NCBI GenBank assembly: GCA_019423725.1
Contig: JAHZAW010000034.1
Coordinates: 64,140-74,844 of the forward strand
Direction: 5' to 3'
Source: Clostridiales bacterium
Lineage (GTDB): Bacteria > Bacillota > Clostridia > Lachnospirales > Anaerotignaceae
Length of the DNA stretch: 10,705 bases
This document shows, piece by piece, positions 1-5,618 of the stretch (position 1 is its first letter; each line of letters begins with the position of its first letter). The notes under the pieces are model-generated. The model had not been told where the DNA came from. It saw nothing but the letters and a program-made list of their open reading frames with translations, and made no database searches. Made by a program: the position numbers and the translations under genes.

Positions 1-522
1 GAAGAGACAGATTATGATGCTGATATAATCCAGAGTTTTGCCGACTGGGGAGAGGACCCGTTTTTAGAGTTTTATCACAAATTTTTGCCGGATACGGAGG
101 AATGGGAAGAGTTTTGCGGCGCATATGAAGAGATGTATGGATGCACTCCTGAAGGAAATGAAGATTATGAATATTATGACGATGGTTATGACGAAGACGA
201 TGAGGATGATGAGGATGTCAATGACTGGGACGATGCACCTCAGTATCCCATGGATGATGTAGACAGCCTTGAGATAAGCGGAAACACCTTTGTACTTACG
301 GGAGAATTCCAGAACTGTGATGGAGACCGTGACAAGGTGAAAGAGATGATAGAGGCTAAGGGCGGAAGATGCACTGGAGCCGTAAGCGGAAAAACCAATT
401 ATCTGGTTTTGGGAGATTTCGGCGACGTAGGAGCTAAGAAGGTCGAAAAGGCTTTGGAGCAGAGAGAAAAGGGCAAGGATATAAAGATAATCGCTGAATA
501 TGACTTGTTCAGATTTTTATGA
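1..522 (+). CDS. BRCT-domain protein with acidic linker, 5'-truncated
   Basis: The frame is open from the first base, so this is the C-terminal part (173 residues visible) of a longer protein; the TTG at 85 is not needed as a start. Visible residues about 90-173 form a BRCT domain: a first strand FVLTGEF, an Asp-rich loop, a helix ending in KGGR, the strand TNYLVLGD, and a last helix YDLFRFL. BRCT domains bind other proteins, DNA ends or phosphopeptides, and in bacteria are best known from NAD-dependent DNA ligase. Between the N-terminal part and the BRCT lies a tract made almost only of Asp, Glu and Tyr (nt 170-235), probably a disordered linker. The upstream domain is outside the window, so no catalytic function can be given. 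The stop codon overlaps in-frame ATGs of the next gene, and an LRR gene and a 52-codon gene follow in the same direction, suggesting one operon. The BRCT call is fairly secure. Confidence 0.8.
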   Translation, partial: EETDYDADIIQSFADWGEDPFLEFYHKFLPDTEEWEEFCGAYEEMYGCTPEGNEDYEYYDDGYDEDDEDDEDVNDWDDAPQYPMDDVDSLEISGNTFVLTGEFQNCDGDRDKVKEMIEAKGGRCTGAVSGKTNYLVLGDFGDVGAKKVEKALEQREKGKDIKIIAEYDLFRFL

Positions 523-539
523 TGAAGGGGAGTGTACAT

Positions 540-2051
540 ATGAGCAGCATTAATGATTTTGAATTTTACAATTCCGGCTGGGACAAAACTAGATGGGAAT
601 TGAACTATAAAGGTGAAGATAAGGATATGGTCATACCAGAGGAGCTCATTGCCGAGGCTGAAGGAAATTTTACTGTGGCTGTTTCTGCTGAGAATGGAAA
701 TGACATTGAAAGTATCTCTATTCCTAAAAATGTCCCCAACATATGGCTTGGTACACTCTATGGAGCACGAAGCCTTAAAAATATAACTGTGGATCCAGAG
801 AATCCATATTTAAAGGACGTCGATGGTGTGCTGTACACCAAAGACGGAAAAACACTTATAAAGGCCCCCTGTCAGAAAGAGGGAAAATATATCGTTCCTG
901 AAGGCGCTGAAAAAATAGAGTCAGGTGCTTTTCAAAATTCACATTTAGAGGAAGTCATACTGCCAAAGTCCCTTAATGAAATAGGATATTCTGCTTTTCA
1001 GTACAGCAGTCTTAAAAAAATGACTGTTCCTGAAGGTGTAACTAAAATAGAGGATAGTGTATTCTGCGACTGTACTAAATTGGAAGAATTTGAATTTCTG
1101 GGCAATGTGGATATAAACTATATGCATATGGATATGAATCCTGAAATGGAAGGAAGGATAGCCAAGGAAAGTTTTACATCCCCTGCGGAATGTTATATAT
1201 TAGCCTGTTTAAAGGTATATCCTGACATTGATAAATGCAGAAAGAGATTTATCGCTGCGGCAAAAAGGGGAAAAAGAGAAAAAATACTGGAATATCTTTT
1301 AAAGGATATGCCCGAAAAGAAGGCGGAAAAGGGTACATATGAATTAAATGACACCGGTGATGGTGAGGCTGAGATCAAGTCCTACATTGGAGAGGAAAGC
1401 CTTATCGAGATACCCAGTGAAATCGACGGAAGAAAAATAACAGCCATTGGAGAAGGGGCATTTAAAAATAATGAATATATAGAGAAGGTAATTATTCCTG
1501 AGGGCATAACATCCATAGGAAAATCAGCCTTTGCGGGATGTATCTCTTTGGAAGGAGCAGTGCTGCCGGAAAGCTGTATATCCATTGGCAGATCAGCATT
1601 TGAGGAATGTAAGGCTCTGAAAACCGTAAATCTGCCGCAGGGCCTGACGGTTTTGGAAAGAAAGGTATTTAAAAACTGTATTTCACTGGAAAAATTAGAA
1701 CTGCCTGAGAAAATAGTCAAAATAGATGATGAGGCACTGAGAAACTGTTCAAGTATTAATGAGCTGAAACTTCCGGAGGGACTTGTATATCTTGGTAAAG
1801 AATGTTTATATGGCTGTGGATTCAATCATGGTCCAATTCTGGATAGTGAGTGGGGATACAGTAAAAGAAAGTTCTATATCCCGGCTTCCGTGACCCAGAT
1901 AGATGACGGAGGGGAGGGCATATTTGCCCGCTATCCCAAGGCCAAGGAGCTCTTTGGAGTATTTGAGTATAAAGTTATACTCCAGGTCAAAAAGGGTTCG
2001 ACTGCCCATAGATATGCTTCAAAAAAGAAGATCAGGTTTGAACTTGTATAA
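540..2051 (+). CDS. BspA-like leucine-rich-repeat (LRR_5) protein, cytoplasmic
   Basis: The protein has 503 residues from ATG 540. Upstream in-frame ATGs at 519 and 522 overlap the previous stop, but AAGGGGAG at 525-532 is correctly spaced only for ATG 540. It has two blocks of BspA-type repeats with the usual pattern (leucine/valine-P-x-G/S-I-x-x-I-G-x-x-A-F): one at roughly residues 55-180, beginning with the typical capping module DGVLYTKDGKTLIKAP, and one at roughly 275-425. A helical, Lys/Arg-rich insert of about 75 residues separates them. The C-terminus (GSTAHRYASKKKIRFE) is the usual end motif of these proteins. Family members are often surface adhesins, but this one lacks a signal peptide, a membrane segment and a cell-wall anchor, so it should stay in the cytoplasm. 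The repeats suggest protein binding; the partner is unknown. It is probably co-transcribed with the BRCT gene before it and the small gene after it. Confidence 0.85.
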   Translation: MSSINDFEFYNSGWDKTRWELNYKGEDKDMVIPEELIAEAEGNFTVAVSAENGNDIESISIPKNVPNIWLGTLYGARSLKNITVDPENPYLKDVDGVLYTKDGKTLIKAPCQKEGKYIVPEGAEKIESGAFQNSHLEEVILPKSLNEIGYSAFQYSSLKKMTVPEGVTKIEDSVFCDCTKLEEFEFLGNVDINYMHMDMNPEMEGRIAKESFTSPAECYILACLKVYPDIDKCRKRFIAAAKRGKREKILEYLLKDMPEKKAEKGTYELNDTGDGEAEIKSYIGEESLIEIPSEIDGRKITAIGEGAFKNNEYIEKVIIPEGITSIGKSAFAGCISLEGAVLPESCISIGRSAFEECKALKTVNLPQGLTVLERKVFKNCISLEKLELPEKIVKIDDEALRNCSSINELKLPEGLVYLGKECLYGCGFNHGPILDSEWGYSKRKFYIPASVTQIDDGGEGIFARYPKAKELFGVFEYKVILQVKKGSTAHRYASKKKIRFELV

Positions 2052-2102
2052 AGGATTTTGTGAATATCGCAGCTAACGGCGGGAACCAAAAGGAGGGTCC
2101 AT

Positions 2103-2261
2103 ATGAACGATAGAGATACGGAGGAATTAAGAAGCAGGCTCCTGGCGGATGTATATGCGGGCACAGCGGCGGGTATGCCGGCTATGTTCCTGGATGAGAG
2201 CAGGATACGGGATGCCGACGAGGAAGAACTTAAAAAAATAGCCAGGGAATATGGTTATTGA
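2103..2261 (+). CDS. 52-residue acidic protein of unknown function
   Basis: ATG 2103 is preceded at ideal spacing by a very strong ribosome binding site (AAAAGGAGGG, 2088-2097), and the frame runs 52 codons to TGA 2261. The product is charged and soluble: an N-terminal amphipathic segment (NDRDTEELRSRLLADVYAG), a small Gly/Ala/Met turn (AAGMPAMFLDES), and a C-terminal helix (ADEEELKKIAREYGY). The pattern LLADVYAG...GMPAMFLDE...ADEEELKKIA looks like a folded helix-turn-helix-sized mini-domain, not random translation. It lies 51 bases after the LRR gene and before the terminator at 2357, so it is the last gene of the BRCT-LRR unit. I do not recognise a characterised family, though similar short Firmicutes proteins are familiar as hypothetical genes. 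It has no membrane segment, signal peptide or metal-binding motif. Confidence 0.75.
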   Translation: MNDRDTEELRSRLLADVYAGTAAGMPAMFLDESRIRDADEEELKKIAREYGY

Positions 2262-2297
2262 TAGTTTTTTCTGGAAGGATTGAAATATTAAAAAGAG

Positions 2298-2320
2298 TTA
2301 TGATTTACACTAAACCATAA
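2298..2320. repeat. Imperfect 23-bp inverted repeat, operator-like
   Basis: TTATG-a-TTTA-cac-TAAA-c-CATAA pairs at 9 of 11 positions around its centre. It lies in the AT-rich 3' region between the 52-codon gene and the terminator and has no T-tract, so it is not itself a terminator. It could be a binding site left from a lost promoter, or chance in AT-rich DNA. Confidence 0.3.
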
Positions 2321-2356
2321 AAGCAACGATATATTTTTAATCTGATAAAAACTGAA

Positions 2357-2396
2357 GGGCTTGTTGTCTGTAAATAGCAGACGGCAGGCCCTTTTT
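2357..2396 (+). terminator. Rho-independent terminator of the BRCT-LRR unit
   Basis: A 14-bp stem (GGGCTTGTTGTCTG with CAGACGGCAGGCCC, including three G-T wobbles), a 7-base loop and TTTTT at 2392-2396. It closes the transcription unit that ends with the 52-codon gene and isolates it from the dehydrogenase gene. Confidence 0.85.
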
Positions 2397-2442
2397 ACAG
2401 GTTTAGGATGCTTGATGATATGAAATGGCATATAAAAATAAC

Positions 2443-2471
2443 TTGATTTACTTCCTTTATAATGGGATAAT
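2443..2471 (+). promoter_or_regulatory. Candidate sigma-A promoter for the dehydrogenase gene
   Basis: TTGATT (2443-2448), a 17-base spacer, then GATAAT (2466-2471). A TATAAT at 2458 also occurs but has no -35 at the right distance. Transcription would start near 2478 and give a leader of about 180 bases, long for a housekeeping gene. The leader contains small hairpins (for example CCTG-TGG-CAGG near 2609-2619) but no riboswitch or T-box consensus that I recognise. Apart from this promoter I see no convincing gene between 2397 and 2660. Confidence 0.45.
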
Positions 2472-2660
2472 TGGCAAAGTGGGAGACATGCTTTTGAGAA
2501 AGTATTGATAGAAAGAGCGTGTAACCATGGACTGGGGACGGTTTTTGGTAAAAACGGTTATGATACATAAGGTATCCTATGCCAGCGGCCTTGGAAATAT
2601 TGCTGAATCCTGTGGCAGGACATCAGCGTATATTTAGAAATTAAAAAGCGGGGAATAAAT

Positions 2661-3623
2661 ATGAAATATAAGGTGTTTTTATTAAAGGATGTTGCCCAGA
2701 GCGGCAAAGACTATCTTAAAGAGCACGATTGCGATGTGGTAATAGCAGCAAGTGAAGATGAAGATGAGATCATAAAGCAGGCACAAGGCTGCCATGGAAT
2801 ATTTGTCAGAAATGAAAATGTCACAGCCAGGATGATGGATGGCATACCGACCCTTAAGGTCATAGCAAAGCATGGAGTTGGATATGACAATATAGACATT
2901 GAGGCAGCGACAAAGAGGAATATACAGGTGGTTTATGCGCCTTTGGGCAATGTAAATTCAGTTGCGGAACATGCGCTTTTACTTCTGCTTGCCTGCGCCA
3001 GAAAATATACCATCGCTTCTGATGAGCTTAAATCTGGAAACTATGCCATAAGATTCAGCCTTTCCGGAGCCCATGAAATAAAGGGAAAAACACTTGGACT
3101 TTTAGGATATGGACACATTGCCAAATGTTTTGCCAAGAAAGCAAAAAATGGTCTGGAAATGAATGTCATAAGCTATACAAGGAGCTCTAAGCCTGGAATA
3201 AATGAAGACGGCGTGGAGATGGTCGAAAATAGGGATGATCTTTTTAAAAGAGCTGATTATTTGAGCATACATGTGCCTTCGACCCCAGAGACAAGACACA
3301 GCATTGGAATGAGAGAATTTATGCTTATGAAAAAGGGAGCCTGCATCATAAATACCGCCCGTGGTAACATCATAAAGGAAGCTGAGCTGGTGGAAGCGCT
3401 AAATAAGGGCATAATAGCTGGAGCGGGGCTGGATGTCTTTGAGGACGAGCCCGTTGATAAGGATAATCCCCTTTTAAAAATGGAACAGGTCGTTGTTACT
3501 CCGCATATCGCAGGAATGACAGTTGAAGCTGGTGACGCCTTAAGCCTTACGGGGGCAAAGGGTATCATAGAGACCCTATATGGCCTGCCCATAACCTATC
3601 CTGTCAATACTATAAAAAGATAG
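2661..3623 (+). CDS. D-2-hydroxyacid dehydrogenase (phosphoglycerate / hydroxypyruvate family)
   Basis: This 320-residue enzyme has the full D-isomer-specific 2-hydroxyacid dehydrogenase architecture: an N-terminal catalytic half, an inserted Rossmann domain (about residues 100-285) and a short C-terminal return. The nucleotide loop is GYGHIA (149-154). The catalytic triad is visible as Arg234 (NTARG), Glu263 (EDEP) and His282 (TPHIAG), with the Arg-Glu spacing of 29 seen in SerA. The length fits short phosphoglycerate dehydrogenases without an ACT domain, so serine feedback through such a domain is unlikely. After the second Rossmann strand (NVISY) comes Thr-Arg-Ser where NAD enzymes carry Asp, which points to NADPH use and perhaps to a hydroxypyruvate or glyoxylate reductase role. 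ATG 2661 follows GCGGGGA at 2648-2654. The gene appears monocistronic, with terminators before and well after it. Family certain; substrate unresolved. Confidence 0.88.
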   Translation: MKYKVFLLKDVAQSGKDYLKEHDCDVVIAASEDEDEIIKQAQGCHGIFVRNENVTARMMDGIPTLKVIAKHGVGYDNIDIEAATKRNIQVVYAPLGNVNSVAEHALLLLLACARKYTIASDELKSGNYAIRFSLSGAHEIKGKTLGLLGYGHIAKCFAKKAKNGLEMNVISYTRSSKPGINEDGVEMVENRDDLFKRADYLSIHVPSTPETRHSIGMREFMLMKKGACIINTARGNIIKEAELVEALNKGIIAGAGLDVFEDEPVDKDNPLLKMEQVVVTPHIAGMTVEAGDALSLTGAKGIIETLYGLPITYPVNTIKR

Positions 3624-3650
3624 GAAAAGGATAAGAATAAGGACAAACCA

Positions 3651-3783
3651 GTAATGGAGATGTCTTCGTATAAACGAAAAGCGTGTTGTAAAGTAAGAAC
3701 TGGCGAAGAAAACTTCCCTGCTCTTCAGGATATAGAACAAATTTGAAGGACCTCAAGGGGACTTCAGCCAAAATCTCCAATGG
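3651..3783 (+). ncRNA. Possible structured RNA downstream of the dehydrogenase gene
   Basis: No ORF explains the 280 bases after the dehydrogenase stop. Within them TGGAGAT (3655-3661) can pair with ATCTCCA (3773-3779), enclosing about 110 bases that hold several consecutive hairpins: TTCGT-ATAA-ACGAA (from about 3664), GAAG-AAAA-CTTC (near 3704-3715), CCTG with CAGG (3718-3729), and a GAAG...CTTC arm around CCT/AGG (3744-3765). Such a multi-branched layout suggests a small RNA or a processed 3' UTR ending at the terminator at 3906. It matches no riboswitch, 6S, SRP or tmRNA consensus that I know. The downstream gene is convergent, so a cis-acting leader role is unlikely. The strand is inferred from the upstream gene. 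Confidence 0.3.
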
Positions 3784-3810
3784 ATAAAATGGCACAGAAA
3801 TCAAAGAGGC

Positions 3811-3909
3811 ATATTTAAATAAGATAGGAATATTTAAATAAAGCTGTTTTTGGCGTAAAAGTACTTATAGCCTTGAGTTATCAAAAAACTGAAGGAAAAA
3901 TATTTAAAT
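3811..3909. repeat. Three copies of ATATTTAAAT
   Basis: The 10-mer ATATTTAAAT, containing the palindrome ATTTAAAT, occurs at 3811-3820, 3830-3839 and 3900-3909; the first two are 19 bases apart, nearly two helical turns. The third overlaps the base of the terminator stem. They may be protein-binding sites or only AT-rich coincidence. Confidence 0.4.
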
Positions 3910-3941
3910 CGGTGTGGAAATTAAGTCCACACCGATTTTTT
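3906..3941. terminator. Bidirectional terminator between convergent genes
   Basis: A perfect 13-bp stem (AAATCGGTGTGGA with TCCACACCGATTT), loop AATTAAG and a T-run at 3936-3941 serve rightward transcription. Leftward, the stem is followed by the T-rich complement ATTTAAATATTTTT, so it also serves the Rrf2 gene, whose stop codon (3940-3942) overlaps the T-run. Confidence 0.85.
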
Positions 3942-4380
3942 ATTCATTCTCCTGAAGCAGCCTATGAAAATCATCTATCATAGAGCTCAATGTAATACCT
4001 TCCATGGTCTCTTTTATGGAATCCTCTATTTTACGGTAGGGGGAGTAAAGCACACCCTGTATATTCTGGGCCACAGGACATTTAAGTCCCTGACATGGGT
4101 GTATGCCGATTATGTTTGAAAGGCCTTGGGGTTCCAGGGAACTATAGATCATATATAATGTTATGTCTGATGGGTCAATACATAATTCCGCTCCTCCAGT
4201 GCCTCTTGCAACGGTTATAATACCGGCTTTTTTTAAAGAGCTGAGTATGTTTCTTATTATTACAGGATTACACCCTGTGCTTTTTGACAGCAGCATACTT
4301 GTTACCCTTGCTTTATCCTTGGCTTCATATATAAAAATCAGACAGTGTACAGCAACGGAGCATTTCATGCTTATCTGCAT
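3940..4380 (-). CDS. Rrf2-family transcriptional regulator
   Basis: The gene encodes 146 residues from the ATG at 4380-4378. The frame is open further upstream to 4446, but AGGAGGT (complement of 4388-4394) sits 7 bases before ATG 4380 and decides the start; the longer version would also run through one candidate operator. The N-terminus (MQISMKCSVAVHCLIFI) and the winged helix (about residues 24-62, VTSMLLSKSTGCNPVIIRNI then a GG wing) are typical of Rrf2. The C-terminal part has HPCQGLKCPVAQNIQ, giving Cys96 and Cys101. This resembles the conserved KCPVGANIQ segment of YwnA-type Rrf2 proteins, not the three-Cys IscR cluster site, so redox sensing by thiols or a bound cofactor is possible but unproven. 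It is divergent from a redox operon, with two inverted repeats in the shared region, suggesting autoregulation and control of that operon. Confidence 0.88.
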   Translation of the reverse strand: MQISMKCSVAVHCLIFIYEAKDKARVTSMLLSKSTGCNPVIIRNILSSLKKAGIITVARGTGGAELCIDPSDITLYMIYSSLEPQGLSNIIGIHPCQGLKCPVAQNIQGVLYSPYRKIEDSIKETMEGITLSSMIDDFHRLLQENE

Positions 4381-4408
4381 AGTTTCTACCTCCTGATCGT
4401 ATTCTTTT

Positions 4409-4431
4409 GATGTAAATGTTGACATTACATC
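4409..4431. promoter_or_regulatory. Candidate Rrf2 operator 1
   Basis: GATGTAA, nine bases, TTACATC: a perfect 7-bp inverted repeat. It covers the -35 hexamer TTGACA (4419-4424) of the rightward promoter and lies in the leader of the leftward Rrf2 gene. The same arms with the same spacing recur at 4455-4477, so this is very unlikely to be chance. Confidence 0.75.
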
Positions 4432-4447
4432 TCTATGGTGATACACT
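4419..4447 (+). promoter_or_regulatory. Candidate promoter of the oxidoreductase-ferredoxin operon
   Basis: Consensus TTGACA (4419-4424), a 17-base spacer and TACACT (4442-4447). The -35 is inside operator 1, and the predicted start near 4454 touches operator 2, an arrangement suited to repression. The leader to ATG 4579 would be about 125 bases. TATTAT at 4491 is a weaker alternative -10. Confidence 0.5.
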
Positions 4448-4454
4448 TTATTAA

Positions 4455-4477
4455 GATGTAATTTTAATATTTACATC
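4455..4477. promoter_or_regulatory. Candidate Rrf2 operator 2
   Basis: This is the second GATGTAA-N9-TTACATC, with the same arms and spacer length as operator 1 but an unrelated spacer sequence. The centres of the two sites are 46 bp apart. It lies between the predicted rightward start point and the leftward Rrf2 -10 element, so a bound protein could affect both promoters. Confidence 0.75.
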
Positions 4478-4491
4478 AATTATTCTACTCT

Positions 4492-4500
4492 ATTATACCA
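4492..4500 (-). promoter_or_regulatory. Extended -10 promoter of the Rrf2 gene
   Basis: On the minus strand this reads TGGTATAAT, a perfect TGnTATAAT extended -10; no good -35 is found 17 bases upstream. Start would be near 4485, with a leader of about 105 bases containing both operators, which fits negative autoregulation. Confidence 0.5.
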
Positions 4501-4578
4501 TAAAATTCAAGTGCAGAAGGTTTCAGGCCTTTAAGCCGTACCATAAAAATATAAAAACACAATTATAGGAGAATATAT

Positions 4579-5580
4579 ATGAAAGCCGTTCAGATAAAAA
4601 ATTATTCAAAAGAAATAAATACGGTATTAGCTGACTGTCCCGTTCCAAGGGTAGGTGACAGGGACATACTGATTAAGATTAAAGCAGCAGCGGTAAATCC
4701 TCTGGAGATACTTATTATGACCGGAAGTGTAAAGCTCATACAGGATTACCCCATGCCGCTGATATTGGGAAACGAATGTTCAGGCATCGTTGCGGACACA
4801 GGAAAGGATGTCTCTGATTTTAAAAAGGGCGATAAGGTATACTGCCGTCTGCCCATTGATAAGATAGGAGCCTTTGCGGAGTATGCAGCTGTGGACCAGA
4901 AGTATGTGGCAAAAATGCCTGAAAACTATGATTTTGCCACAGCCGCAGCCATAGCCCTTACGGGACTTACGGCTTATCAGGCCATAACCGAGGAGCTGGA
5001 CACCATGCCGGGAGATACTCTGCTGATACCGGGAGGCTCGGGAAGTTTTGGACAGATGGCCGTGCCTATTGCCAGAGCCATGGGGCTTGGTGTCATAGTA
5101 ACGGGAAATGAAAGGGCAAAGCAGCAGTTTTTGGATATGGGCGTTGAGAGGTATTTGGGCTATAAAAAGGAAAACTACTGGGAAGTACTGTCGGATGTGG
5201 ACCACGTCATAGATACCCTTGGAGCTTCAGAATTTGACAGGGAATTATCGGTATTAAAAAAGGGAGGACGTCTGGTCAGTCTTAGAACCGGCCCCAATAA
5301 GGAGTTTGCCGTAAGAAATAACTATCATTTCATAAAAAAAGCGCTTTTTTCCCTGGCTGGTGCTAAGTATGATAAGGCAGCCAGGAGAGAGGGCAAGGAA
5401 TACAGATTTATGTTCGTACGCGCCAGCGGCAGACAATTGCGGGATATAACAGAGATAGTCGAGAAAAATCATATCGTACCAGCTGTCGATCCGCATATTT
5501 TTACCATTGAGCAGGCAAATGAGGCGCTGGAACTTGTGGCCCATGGCCATACGGACGGTAAAGTCATTATACAGATGTGA
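4579..5580 (+). CDS. Medium-chain dehydrogenase/reductase, quinone-oxidoreductase type
   Basis: This 333-residue protein has the two-domain medium-chain reductase fold: a GroES-like N-terminal domain (about 1-120, with AAAVNPLEI and GNECSGIV) and a Rossmann domain (about 121-265) with the nucleotide loop GGSGSFG (152-158). The alcohol-dehydrogenase zinc motif GHE is GNE here and the structural-zinc Cys cluster is absent, so it belongs to the zinc-independent quinone-oxidoreductase branch. These use NADPH to reduce quinones or activated double bonds; VTGNERAK after the second Rossmann strand fits NADPH. ATG 4579 follows TAGGAG at 4566-4571. The ferredoxin gene starts 38 bases after its stop, so the two are probably one operon under the divergent Rrf2 regulator. 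The actual substrate cannot be told from sequence. Confidence 0.85.
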   Translation: MKAVQIKNYSKEINTVLADCPVPRVGDRDILIKIKAAAVNPLEILIMTGSVKLIQDYPMPLILGNECSGIVADTGKDVSDFKKGDKVYCRLPIDKIGAFAEYAAVDQKYVAKMPENYDFATAAAIALTGLTAYQAITEELDTMPGDTLLIPGGSGSFGQMAVPIARAMGLGVIVTGNERAKQQFLDMGVERYLGYKKENYWEVLSDVDHVIDTLGASEFDRELSVLKKGGRLVSLRTGPNKEFAVRNNYHFIKKALFSLAGAKYDKAARREGKEYRFMFVRASGRQLRDITEIVEKNHIVPAVDPHIFTIEQANEALELVAHGHTDGKVIIQM

Positions 5581-5618
5581 TCATGCTTTGATATAGATAA
5601 CTTAAGGAGGAAAAGTAT

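Noticed and set aside
2541..2555. GTTTTT-GGT-AAAAAC hairpin as a terminator or operator
   Set aside because: The stem is almost only A-T pairs with no T-tract after it, so it would be unstable.
2527..2637. 36-codon frame before the dehydrogenase gene
   Set aside because: No good ribosome binding site and only weak similarity to a helix-turn-helix; kept only as a note in the leader finding.
4381..4446. Longer N-terminus of the Rrf2 protein starting at 4446
   Set aside because: It would translate through an inverted-repeat operator and has no ribosome binding site, whereas ATG 4380 has AGGAGGT at 7 bases and gives the usual Rrf2 N-terminus.
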